DNA of 49,720 bases from an uncultured Bacillota bacterium (GTDB lineage: Bacteria; Bacillota; Dehalobacteriia; UBA7702), in assembly GCA_902796855.1 (NCBI GenBank), contig CADBQN010000052.1:1-49720 (forward strand), in the 5' to 3' direction. This document shows positions 32,285-39,536 of this stretch, piece after piece. The translations under genes and the position numbers were made by a program. Each line of letters starts with the position of its first letter. Within the stretch, counting starts at the first letter, position 1. Below the pieces are notes generated by a model that worked only from the letters and a program-made list of their open reading frames with translations, ran no database searches and was not told where the DNA came from.

Positions 32285-33417
32285 TGTCGGATATCCGTTT
32301 GATGCAGGGCAACGAGGCCTGCGCCCTCGGAGCCATCCACGCCGGCGTCCGCTTTTACGCCGGTTATCCCATCACGCCCTCGACGGAAATCGCCGAGATC
32401 ATGGCGGAAGAACTGCCGAAATACGGCGGCAAATTCATCCAGATGGAAGACGAGATCGCCGGTATGGCGGCGATCATCGGCGCCAGTCTCACCGGGAAAA
32501 AGACGCTGACCGCCACTTCCGGCCCGGGGTTCTCCTTAAAGCAGGAAAACATCGGCTACGCCGCCATGGCGGAAGTCCCCTGCGTCGTCGTGAATGTTCA
32601 GCGCGGCGGCCCCTCGACGGGTCTGCCCACCAGCCCCGCCCAGAGCGAGATCATGCAGTCGAAATACGGCTCCCACGGCGACCGCGGCGCCATCGTCCTC
32701 ACCCCTTCCACGGTGCCGGAATGTTTCCGCCTCGCCGTCCGCTCGGTGAACCTGGCGGAAAAATACATGACCCCGGTCATCCTCCTGATGGACGAGATCG
32801 TCGGCCACATGAGAGAAGCCATCGACCTTGAGGAAGAACGAAAGGCCGAAGTTTATGACCGCAAAAAACCCGACTGCGGCCCGGAAGACTACGTGGCCTA
32901 CGCCCCGGACGAAAACGGCGCCCCGGTGCTGGCGCCCTTCGGCGCGGGCTATCGCTATCACGTCACCGGCCTGACCCACGACGAGACCGGCTTTTCCACG
33001 ATGGTGCCGGAAAAAGTGGAAAGGGTCAACCGCCGCCTCGTCGATAAAATCGAAAACAACAAAGAAGATATCGTGATGTGGGAAGAAACCTGCACCGACG
33101 ACGCCGAAAGCGTCATCGTCGCCTACGGCGGCGCGGCCCGGGCGGCGAGAGAAGCCGTGGAGCTCCTCCGCGCCGAAGGCAAAAAGGTCGGTCTCTTCCG
33201 CCCGATCTCCGTCTGGCCCTTCCCCGACAAAGCCCTGACGGCGCTGGCCGCCAAGGTCCGCTCCGTCTTCGTCACCGAAATGAACGACGGCCAGCTGGCC
33301 GGGGAAGTCAAAAAAGTCATCGGCGGCAAAGTCCCGGTGGACGGTCTCTTCGTCATGGACGGCGAGATCATGACACCGCAGGAAATCGCCGACGGCTGGA
33401 AGGGGGCGAACCAATGA
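32284..33417 (+). CDS. korA: 2-oxoacid:ferredoxin oxidoreductase, alpha subunit
   Basis: A 377-residue alpha subunit of the 2-oxoglutarate-type ferredoxin oxidoreductase. It begins GNEACALGAIHAGVRFYAGY-PITPSTE, and continues with TATSGPGFSLKQENIGYAAM-AE and a C-terminal transketolase-like domain (VAYGGAARAAREAVELLR). With KorB, KorC and KorD it oxidatively decarboxylates a 2-oxoacid, giving acyl-CoA, CO2 and reduced ferredoxin. 2-Oxoglutarate is the likely substrate; branched-chain 2-oxoacids are an alternative. Confidence 0.93.
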   Translation: MSDIRLMQGNEACALGAIHAGVRFYAGYPITPSTEIAEIMAEELPKYGGKFIQMEDEIAGMAAIIGASLTGKKTLTATSGPGFSLKQENIGYAAMAEVPCVVVNVQRGGPSTGLPTSPAQSEIMQSKYGSHGDRGAIVLTPSTVPECFRLAVRSVNLAEKYMTPVILLMDEIVGHMREAIDLEEERKAEVYDRKKPDCGPEDYVAYAPDENGAPVLAPFGAGYRYHVTGLTHDETGFSTMVPEKVERVNRRLVDKIENNKEDIVMWEETCTDDAESVIVAYGGAARAAREAVELLRAEGKKVGLFRPISVWPFPDKALTALAAKVRSVFVTEMNDGQLAGEVKKVIGGKVPVDGLFVMDGEIMTPQEIADGWKGANQ

Positions 33418-34232
33418 GCGATAAGAAATATCTGAGAAACGACAAACTCCCCCATATCTGGTGCCCCGGCTGCGGCAACGGCATCGTCCTCAGCGCGCTG
33501 GAACGCGCTTTGGAACAGGCCAATGTCGATAAGGACAAGACCGTCATCGTCTCCGGGATCGGCTGTTCCTCCAGAATGCCCACCTATATGGATTTTAACA
33601 CGCTGCACACCACCCACGGCCGGGCTTTGGCCTTTGCCACCGGCGTGAAGCTGGCCAACCCCGAACTCACCGTCTTTGTCATCATGGGCGACGGCGACGC
33701 CACCGCCATCGGCGGCAACCATCTGATCCACGCCTGCCGCCGCAACATCGGCCTCAACGCCATCGTCGTCAACAACAACATCTACGGCATGACCGGCGGC
33801 CAGTATTCGCCGCTGACCCCCACCGGGATGAAGGCCACCACGGCGCCGTACGGCATGGTGGAACGGAACTTTGATCTCTGCGAGCTGGCCCACGCCGCCG
33901 GCGCCACCTATGTGGCGAGAGGCACCGTCTTCCACGCCAAGCCCCTCACCGACCTGATCCTCGAATCCATGGACAACGACGGCTTTTCCATGGTGGAAGT
34001 CCTTTCCACCTGCCCCATCGGCTTTGGCCGCCGCAACAAGATCCGCGGCAACTACGAGCTGATGGAATGGGTGAAGAATCGCGCCGTCAACGTGAAGGCC
34101 GCGGCGAAAATGAGCGAAGAGGATCTCCGCGGCAAGCTGCTCATCGGCAGACTCTACAGCGAGCCCGCCGAGGAATACACCAAATGCTACGATAAGATCA
34201 TCGAGATCGCCGGGAAGGAGGCAAAGAGATGA
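33414..34232 (+). CDS. korB: 2-oxoacid:ferredoxin oxidoreductase, beta subunit
   Basis: A 272-residue thiamine-pyrophosphate-binding subunit. It has WCPGCGNGIVLSAL, GIGCSSRMPTYMDFNTLHTT-HGRA, and the TPP/Mg site GDGDATAIGGNHLIHACRRN followed by VNNNIYGMTGGQYSP. The ATG overlaps the korA stop (ATGA); the frame is open upstream inside korA. Confidence 0.93.
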   Translation: MSDKKYLRNDKLPHIWCPGCGNGIVLSALERALEQANVDKDKTVIVSGIGCSSRMPTYMDFNTLHTTHGRALAFATGVKLANPELTVFVIMGDGDATAIGGNHLIHACRRNIGLNAIVVNNNIYGMTGGQYSPLTPTGMKATTAPYGMVERNFDLCELAHAAGATYVARGTVFHAKPLTDLILESMDNDGFSMVEVLSTCPIGFGRRNKIRGNYELMEWVKNRAVNVKAAAKMSEEDLRGKLLIGRLYSEPAEEYTKCYDKIIEIAGKEAKR

Positions 34233-34759
34233 AACACAACATCCGTCTCACCGGCACCGGCGGTCAGGGGCTGATCCTCGCCGGGATCATCCTTGCCGAA
34301 GCCGCCCTGCTGGAAGGGAAGAACGCCATCCAGAGCCAAAGCTACGGCCCCGAGGCCCGGGGCGGCGCCTCCAAGGCCGAGGTCATCATCGCCGACGAGG
34401 CCATTCACTTCCCGAAGGTGCAGGAATCCGATTATCTCCTGGCCATGAGCGAAAAGGCCTATGAAAAATACAGCGCCGGCATGAAGGACGGTTCCGTCCT
34501 GATCATCGACACCACCTTTGTTGAGGAACGCCCCAACGCGAAAGCGAAAACGACCTACGCCATCCCCATCACAAAGCTGGCCATCGACGCCACCGGCAGA
34601 GAGCTCACCGCCAACATCTGCGCCCTGGGCGTGATGAGCGCCTTGGGCCTCGTCGGGGAAGAAGCGCTGAAAAAAGCCATTTTAAACCGCATCCCCAAAG
34701 GCACCGAAGAGCTGAACATGAAGGCCTTTGAGGCCGGGAAGAACGCGGCAGAAGCATAA
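34229..34759 (+). CDS. korC: 2-oxoacid:ferredoxin oxidoreductase, gamma subunit
   Basis: A 176-residue gamma subunit with GTGGQGLILAGIILAEAAL and QSQSYGPEARGGASKAEVII, the family landmarks. It overlaps korB by 4 nt and completes the four-subunit enzyme in the order D-A-B-C. Confidence 0.93.
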   Translation: MKHNIRLTGTGGQGLILAGIILAEAALLEGKNAIQSQSYGPEARGGASKAEVIIADEAIHFPKVQESDYLLAMSEKAYEKYSAGMKDGSVLIIDTTFVEERPNAKAKTTYAIPITKLAIDATGRELTANICALGVMSALGLVGEEALKKAILNRIPKGTEELNMKAFEAGKNAAEA

Positions 34760-34770
34760 AATGCATACAT

Positions 34771-34803
34771 AAAGACCTCGTCGGCAACGACGAAGTCTTT
34801 ATA
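34771..34803 (+). terminator. Terminator after korC
   Basis: AAAGACcTCGTCG and CGACGAaGTCTTT form a stem with a GCAA loop. The trailing T-run is short. A second hairpin with a 10-bp stem (34885-34913) follows. Confidence 0.6.
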
Positions 34804-34929
34804 ACGGGAAGGGATTACACCCCGAATGGAAAAGAGGCCAAGCAAGCACCCCGGCGAGAAAGCCGGGCGCCGATCCTTATCAACACGCCGCCGCACCGGG
34901 ACCGCGGCGGCGTATCTCTTCTTTCCAAC

Positions 34930-34958
34930 TTGACAAAACACCCGTTTGCAGCGATAAT
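34930..34958 (+). promoter_or_regulatory. Promoter of the MNT/HEPN pair
   Basis: TTGACA and GATAAT with a 17-bp spacer, 26 bp before the start codon. Confidence 0.75.
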
Positions 34959-34984
34959 AGAAACAGAGAAAGGGGGCGGACAAA

Positions 34985-35311
34985 ATGATTTATTCCATTG
35001 AAGAGCTGCGGAAGCGCGTATTTCCGGTAGCGGAAAAATACGGTATCCGCTCCATCGACCTCATCGGTTCTTACGCCCGCGGAACCGCCACGGAAGAAAG
35101 CGATATCGACCTGATTATTGATACCGAAGGAACGAATCTCACCAGCTTATTCCGGCTTGGCGCCGTTTATTGCGACCTTGAGGACGCCATCGGGAAAAAA
35201 ATTGACCTGATTACGGCGAATTCCCTCAAGGAGCCGATTCAGCGGAAAAGCGAAATCCGCTTCAGGGAAAACATCCAAAGAGAGAAGGTCAGCCTCTATG
35301 TCGTTGAATGA
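34985..35311 (+). CDS. mntA: MNT-domain nucleotidyltransferase antitoxin
   Basis: A 108-residue minimal nucleotidyltransferase with the catalytic motif GSYARGTATEESDIDL (GSx10DxD; the third Asp is near KIDLI). In characterised MntA/HepT pairs, the MNT protein adenylylates the HEPN toxin and so blocks it. AGAAAGGGGG precedes the ATG. It overlaps the HEPN gene by 14 nt. Confidence 0.88.
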   Translation: MIYSIEELRKRVFPVAEKYGIRSIDLIGSYARGTATEESDIDLIIDTEGTNLTSLFRLGAVYCDLEDAIGKKIDLITANSLKEPIQRKSEIRFRENIQREKVSLYVVE

Positions 35312-35648
35312 TCGCCACCGAATAGAGCATATCCGCGATTACTGCGAGGAAATTGCCGAAACAATCCAACGATATGGCAATTCATTTAAAACATTCTCCC
35401 AAGATATGGATTTTCAAAAATCCATTTCCTTCAGCCTGTTGCAAATCGGCGAGCTCAGCGGCGGCTTATCCGAAGAATTCCGTACCGCCACCGGCAACGA
35501 AATCCACTGGGCACCCATCCGAGGCATGCGCAATATGATCGCTCATGGTTATGGCAGTATGAGCAAAGAGATCATCTGGGAAACAGCGATCGCGGATATC
35601 CCCGCTCTTTTGTCTTTCTGCCTGAAAACACTCAACGGAACAAAATAA
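35298..35648 (+). CDS. hepT: HEPN-domain toxin (HepT-like)
   Basis: A 116-residue HEPN protein with the RNase motif R-x4-H as RNMIAH, followed by GYG, the Tyr-containing element that the partner modifies in known pairs. It is expected to be an RNase toxin kept inactive by the overlapping MNT gene. A terminator follows. Confidence 0.88.
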   Translation: MSLNDRHRIEHIRDYCEEIAETIQRYGNSFKTFSQDMDFQKSISFSLLQIGELSGGLSEEFRTATGNEIHWAPIRGMRNMIAHGYGSMSKEIIWETAIADIPALLSFCLKTLNGTK

Positions 35649-35687
35649 CGACGATACCCCCTGTGGGGATAAAAAAATGAAGCGCAT

Positions 35688-35720
35688 ATCATTCGGCGGA
35701 AACGCCGAATGATTTTTTTA
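35688..35720 (+). terminator. Terminator of the MNT/HEPN operon
   Basis: ATCATTCGGC and GCCGAATGAT form the stem, followed by a run of Ts. Confidence 0.9.
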
Positions 35721-35803
35721 TATTAAAATCAAAGTACCTCCTGAGGCAGAACGTAACGGGGGGACGGGTTTCACCGTGGTTCGGCCTTTCCCGTCCCTCC
35801 GCC

Positions 35804-35926
35804 TTATTTTTTTGTTTTCAGCAGCCGGACGAGGATGACGACAATCAACACGGCCACGGCGGCGGCGCCGAGCAGAATCAGCAGATTCACCGCGGAAAAG
35901 ATCGTTTGCAGCGCGTCAATCTCCAT
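35804..35926 (-). CDS. 40-residue single-pass membrane protein
   Basis: This short gene reads MEIDALQTIFSAVNLLILLG, then a second hydrophobic half, and ends with a basic tail (RLLKTKK). AGGAGGGATCCC precedes the ATG. It overlaps the end of yaaA by 11 nt in another frame, so translation is probably coupled. One transmembrane helix with a Lys-rich cytoplasmic end is predicted; function is unknown. Confidence 0.75.
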   Translation of the reverse strand: MEIDALQTIFSAVNLLILLGAAAVAVLIVVILVRLLKTKK

Positions 35927-36686
35927 GGGATCCCTCCTGTTTTTTTTCCATCAAAAAAACGTACTTCCTTTCGTCGGACAACTCCTCATGATAGTGAAAG
36001 CCGAGGTCGGCGAAGTCCTTGATCGCCTCAACGGAATCGGCTTTTTTCTCCGCCAAAAACCGCGTCATGGCGCCGCGGGCCATTTTGACATAGACGCCCT
36101 TTTCCCGGATCCTGCCGCCGCTCCGCTCGCCGAAGGTGACGTCAATGAAGGGAACGCCGCCGATGTGGCGGCGCACCGCCTTGGCGTATTCCTCGGAGGC
36201 GAGGTTCAGCACGGCGTCACAGCCGTCCTCGGTAACGGCGCGGGCCAAGGAATCCCCCCAGAAATCATAGAGATTTTTGCAGAAATCCGTTTTCAGCCGC
36301 GCCTGCATTTCCAGACGGTAGGGCACGACGCCGTCGAAGGGGCAAAGGAGGCCGTAAAACCCCGAAAGGATCCGCAGATGATCGCCGAGGTAAGCCAGTT
36401 CGTCCTCGCTGAGCACCTGCGCGCCCATATACTGATACTGGATGCCGTCGTAGGCCCAGATCGCCGGAGTGTTCCCTTTGGCGAGGTCCATATGGCGAAA
36501 GCGCTCAAAATTCAGGGAAGCAATGTCGTCGCCGCAGGCCAGCAGCTTTTTCAGCTCCTCATAGGACAGCCCTTTGAGATGATCCAGCAGGACGGCGGCG
36601 CGGTCGAGGAACCGCGGCAGCGACCGGGGCGCCAGCGTGTCCTCGTCGACCCGCATTTTTTTCGCCGGAGAGATGATGATTTTCAT
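35916..36686 (-). CDS. yaaA: Peroxide stress protein YaaA (DUF328)
   Basis: A 256-residue YaaA protein starting MKIIISPAKKM, with NGxxP-type blocks (NTPAIWAYDGIQYQYMGAQ), RILSGFYGLLCPFD and the later GRIREKGVYVKMARG. YaaA lowers free intracellular iron under peroxide stress. GAAGG lies upstream of the ATG at 36686, and an extended -10 (TGGTATGAT) about 40 bp before it. Confidence 0.93.
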   Translation of the reverse strand: MKIIISPAKKMRVDEDTLAPRSLPRFLDRAAVLLDHLKGLSYEELKKLLACGDDIASLNFERFRHMDLAKGNTPAIWAYDGIQYQYMGAQVLSEDELAYLGDHLRILSGFYGLLCPFDGVVPYRLEMQARLKTDFCKNLYDFWGDSLARAVTEDGCDAVLNLASEEYAKAVRRHIGGVPFIDVTFGERSGGRIREKGVYVKMARGAMTRFLAEKKADSVEAIKDFADLGFHYHEELSDERKYVFLMEKKQEGSHGD

Positions 36687-37014
36687 GTTGTTCCCTTCCT
36701 TCCACGGACGGTTTTTTCTTATCATACCACATTTCACCCGGTTTTGCGTGAAAAAACGCGGCGGTTTGGGGAAATTCGGCGCGTTCCTTCGGCTGACGTT
36801 TCCTTTTCGGTGATAAGAAAAACGGGATAAACAAAAAAAACAGCGAAAAAACGCGAAAAGGACGCGAAAAACGGCGGATTCGTTCGTCGGGCGTTAGTGA
36901 TGATGTTGTAAGATATACGCGAATATAGAAAAAGAACAATGAGGGTTACGGAGAGTATACGTACATGGCTGACGTGTATTTCGTGACGCTCATTTTTCTT
37001 TCTTTTCAACCGAA

Positions 37015-37165
37015 TCGTGATGGCAGCGTGGGAATCGGGTGAAACGCCCGAGCTCTACCAGGGAACTGTAAGGCGGAGCGCTCTTCAAAACGCCACTGGC
37101 GAAAAAGCCGGGAAGGCGAAGAGACGCGAGGAAGCCAAGCCAGGATACGAAGCGCCGCCGAAATC
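37015..37165 (+). promoter_or_regulatory. Cobalamin riboswitch upstream of the beta-propeller/giant SLH genes
   Basis: The plus strand shows ATCGGGTGAAACGCCCGA, CAGGGAACTGTAAGGCGG, ACGCCACTGGCG, GCCGGGAAGGCG and AAGCCAGGATACG, in the canonical order of the cobalamin riboswitch. A strong terminator follows at 37196. The first complete gene downstream starts at 37645. Between yaaA and this element (about 330 bp) I see no gene. Confidence 0.93.
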
Positions 37166-37195
37166 TCCTGGGGTGTATCCGCGCGCGACAAAAGG

Positions 37196-37224
37196 CCGTA
37201 TTCCCCCGGGAATACGGTTTTTTT
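37196..37224 (+). terminator. Expression-platform terminator of the third cobalamin riboswitch
   Basis: CCGTATTCCC and GGGAATACGG form a 10-bp stem, followed by seven Ts on the plus strand. Confidence 0.88.
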
Positions 37225-37378
37225 ATTCGGTCTTTGAAAACAGCATCGCCGCGCCGGGAACGGATACCGCCGCCCCGAGGACAGGGGCCGCGGCAAATAC
37301 GTGGTTGAAAAAGAGCGCAGGAAACCCACTCGGCGGCGGCCGAACCAGGATGAGAAGGCCCCTCACCGGCCTTGTCAT
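37223..37378 (-). CDS. Possible 51-residue protein antisense to the leader (weak)
   Basis: The minus strand holds an ATG-to-TAA frame of 52 codons with a hydrophobic C-terminal half (FFNHVFAAAPVLGAAVSVPG). AGGG lies 5 nt before the ATG, and the riboswitch terminator hairpin follows the stop. The peptide looks more protein-like than chance, but there is no homology call. It could be a shadow in a structured leader. Confidence 0.2.
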   Translation of the reverse strand: MTRPVRGLLILVRPPPSGFPALFFNHVFAAAPVLGAAVSVPGAAMLFSKTE

Positions 37379-37591
37379 AAACACCCTGTTTCAAACTGAC
37401 ACAAGGGAGGTGATGCCGATGATTTAGGCGGAGAGCGCGATGCGCCGAGCAGGGCGCGCGGAGGCGGGCAGACGACACCCCGAAGGATGAAAGGCAGCCG
37501 ACAAAAGGAGATTCCGTATGTAAACAAAGAGGTGGATATCCCGTATAGAGATAGATATACGGGTCATAAAAAAAGAAACTCGAGGTAATTT
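37225..37591 (+). promoter_or_regulatory. Long structured leader with two minimal start-stop frames
   Basis: The stretch after the riboswitch terminator is GC-rich, unlike the AT-rich gene it precedes. It contains a nested hairpin (CCGC-GCCCC/GGGGC-GCGG near 37266-37294) and a CCGTATA/TATACGG hairpin (37540-37566). Two good ribosome sites lead into almost empty frames: GGGAGG before ATG-ATT-TAG (near 37410-37427) and AAAGGAG before ATG-TAA (near 37505-37523). I cannot assign the element to a known class. Confidence 0.5.
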
Positions 37592-37648
37592 ATGATTAAC
37601 ACAAGAAAACTGATTTTACAATTTAAACGAAAGGGGTTTTATAAATGA
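37592..37648 (+). CDS. 18-residue leader peptide coupled to the beta-propeller gene
   Basis: GAGGT lies 7 nt before the ATG. The frame reads MINTRKLILQFKRKGFYK and stops at a TGA that overlaps the start of the next gene (ATGA). It may be a leader for translational coupling rather than a functional peptide. Confidence 0.5.
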   Translation: MINTRKLILQFKRKGFYK

Positions 37649-39438
37649 AACGATCATTTAAAATCTTAGGCCTGGTGATGGTCCTGATGATGGTATTTTC
37701 CATCTTTTCCGCCGGAGTATCGGCGGCATGGGATCAATACCAGGGAAACGCGAGTCACAACGGACAGATTACAGGTACCGCGCCGACATCGTTCAGCTCC
37801 GGTTTCCCGAAGGATGTTCAGCTTCCCTATAACGGGAGCATTTGGGCGGGAGTGGATACAACACCCGTGATGGAAACATATGGTGGTGAAACGTATGCCT
37901 ATGTTCTTTACAACGGCGGAACCTACAATGGATCAACGACACCGGGAAACAACGGGTTATATCCCGGCACCGGCGGAACCCGCATGGCGAAGATTAAATG
38001 CAGCGATGGTTCCATCGTGAAAACTGTCGCTCTGTACAAAACAGGCGGTTTCCAACTTTCAACACCGTATCTCGATACCGCCGCAGGTCTGATCTATGTT
38101 GCAACAACCAACTTCTATTCGATGCTTGACAACGACGAGTTTGAGAGCACATCGGCATGGAACCTTGGTTCCGGCGCAGTGATCGACACAACGAACGGAT
38201 ATGTCACTATACCGGCAGGCACGTGCATTTCACAGACATTCAATTATCCATTGAGCAGTTCTGCAAATACACAGTTGACTTCGGCAGTAAAACTCGTATC
38301 CGGATCTTCCGCAACAGTAACATACAAACTCACGAAACCGAACGGAACCGACGTAACCTTAAAAACACTGACGGTTACTTCTTCCAACAATTGGACGTAT
38401 ATTGAGGAACTGGGGAACGGAGATGTTTACGCCACCGGTAATTACACGATCACCGTTTGCGTCACCGGCGGCGACGTGATTATCGATTACGTGAAATACA
38501 GCCGTCAGACCACCGGTATTTCTGCCGTAGACCGCAACTTGACGTCTCTCACCCCGATATCGGGAACAGACGTCGGCGGTCAGATCAATACGCCTGTTAT
38601 GAAGTATGGTAATTACATCTACTACGGCACGTACAACGGAGGAAATAAGTACTATCAGCATAACCTGACGAACCATTCCACTGTATCGTTCACCGGTAAT
38701 AGTCACTTCTACTGGGCCGGCGCGATTCAGGTCAGTGTAGGTGGTGTCGATTATATCGTTTTCGGCAGCGACGCGTTTACTTCCAACGGAACAAAACATA
38801 CTTACCTGTATTATCGTCCCGTAAATGATTTTGGTAATACCGGTGTTGGAGGATATTATGATCTCGGCGCTTCTGCAGGAAACATCCGTTCCACCATTTC
38901 TACCGACGGGACATACCTGTACTTTACAAGTCAAGGGCTCAGTAACGCGAGTTACATCTGGAGAGTTGAAACATCCAAAATCACGAATCTCACTGCCAAT
39001 GATGTTACATCCCTTCAACTGTCGGGGAACTCAAGTACTTCCACGCCGGCGATTTCCGCCAACGGCAAAATCTATGTCGGATACTACAACGGTTTCTCCA
39101 CCGGAGGTGTTGACATCATAGATTTGAGTACGTTTACAATGAGTAATCCTACCAGCGGAACGATCACTCCCGGTCCGGTACAGTCTTCCGTCATCGTGTA
39201 CAGCACAACTTATATTGATCCCGTATCATTTGCCAGTGTAAATATTGATTATCTGTATTTCACAACAAATATGACCGGCGGCAGAGGTTATTGCTACAGT
39301 TATGTTCCTTCAACCGGTGTTGCCAGTTATGTATGGGATACCGGCAGCGGCGGAAATTATACGCTGCAGGGAATGGCCGCGGAAAACGGATATCTGTCTT
39401 TTGGAAATGACGCCAATAAGTTCTATGTGATTCACTGA
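37645..39438 (+). CDS. Secreted beta-propeller-like (PQQ-repeat-like) protein
   Basis: A 597-residue protein with a clear signal peptide (cleavage near GVSA, about residue 27). The mature part starts WDQYQGNASHNGQITGTAPT, typical of PQQ-like beta-propellers. It shows repeated blades (TPVMETYGGETYAYVLYNG, STPAISANGKIYVGYYNGF) and an inserted carbohydrate-binding-like beta-sandwich around residues 160-290. No SLH domain is present, so it may stay bound to the next protein. The gene is clearly richer in A+T than most of the window. It is the first complete gene behind the third cobalamin riboswitch. Confidence 0.85.
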   Translation: MKRSFKILGLVMVLMMVFSIFSAGVSAAWDQYQGNASHNGQITGTAPTSFSSGFPKDVQLPYNGSIWAGVDTTPVMETYGGETYAYVLYNGGTYNGSTTPGNNGLYPGTGGTRMAKIKCSDGSIVKTVALYKTGGFQLSTPYLDTAAGLIYVATTNFYSMLDNDEFESTSAWNLGSGAVIDTTNGYVTIPAGTCISQTFNYPLSSSANTQLTSAVKLVSGSSATVTYKLTKPNGTDVTLKTLTVTSSNNWTYIEELGNGDVYATGNYTITVCVTGGDVIIDYVKYSRQTTGISAVDRNLTSLTPISGTDVGGQINTPVMKYGNYIYYGTYNGGNKYYQHNLTNHSTVSFTGNSHFYWAGAIQVSVGGVDYIVFGSDAFTSNGTKHTYLYYRPVNDFGNTGVGGYYDLGASAGNIRSTISTDGTYLYFTSQGLSNASYIWRVETSKITNLTANDVTSLQLSGNSSTSTPAISANGKIYVGYYNGFSTGGVDIIDLSTFTMSNPTSGTITPGPVQSSVIVYSTTYIDPVSFASVNIDYLYFTTNMTGGRGYCYSYVPSTGVASYVWDTGSGGNYTLQGMAAENGYLSFGNDANKFYVIH

Positions 39439-39476
39439 ACAAAGATGCCTTGATAAAAGGAAGATACCCGGTAAAT

Positions 39477-39516
39477 ATAAGGGGTGTGCGGCAAACGCAT
39501 ACCCCTTATTTCTTTT
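39477..39516 (+). terminator. Hairpin/terminator between the two surface-protein genes
   Basis: ATAAGGGGTGTGCG pairs with CGCATACCCCTTAT (one G-U pair; 14-bp stem), followed by TTCTTTT. The giant gene's ribosome site lies just beyond, so readthrough, or a promoter not seen here, is needed to express it. Confidence 0.75.
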
Positions 39517-39536
39517 GCAATTCAGGAGGGGACACT

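Noticed and set aside
37226-37430. A second, tandem cobalamin riboswitch after the first
   Set aside because: There are partial look-alikes (CCAGGATGAG, CAGGAAACCCACT), but the ordered core blocks and the paired elements are missing.
37395-37430. A type I toxin (small holin-like) gene, suggested by GGGAGGTGATGCCGATG
   Set aside because: The frame has only two codons before TAG, and no hydrophobic peptide follows even if the TAG is read through.
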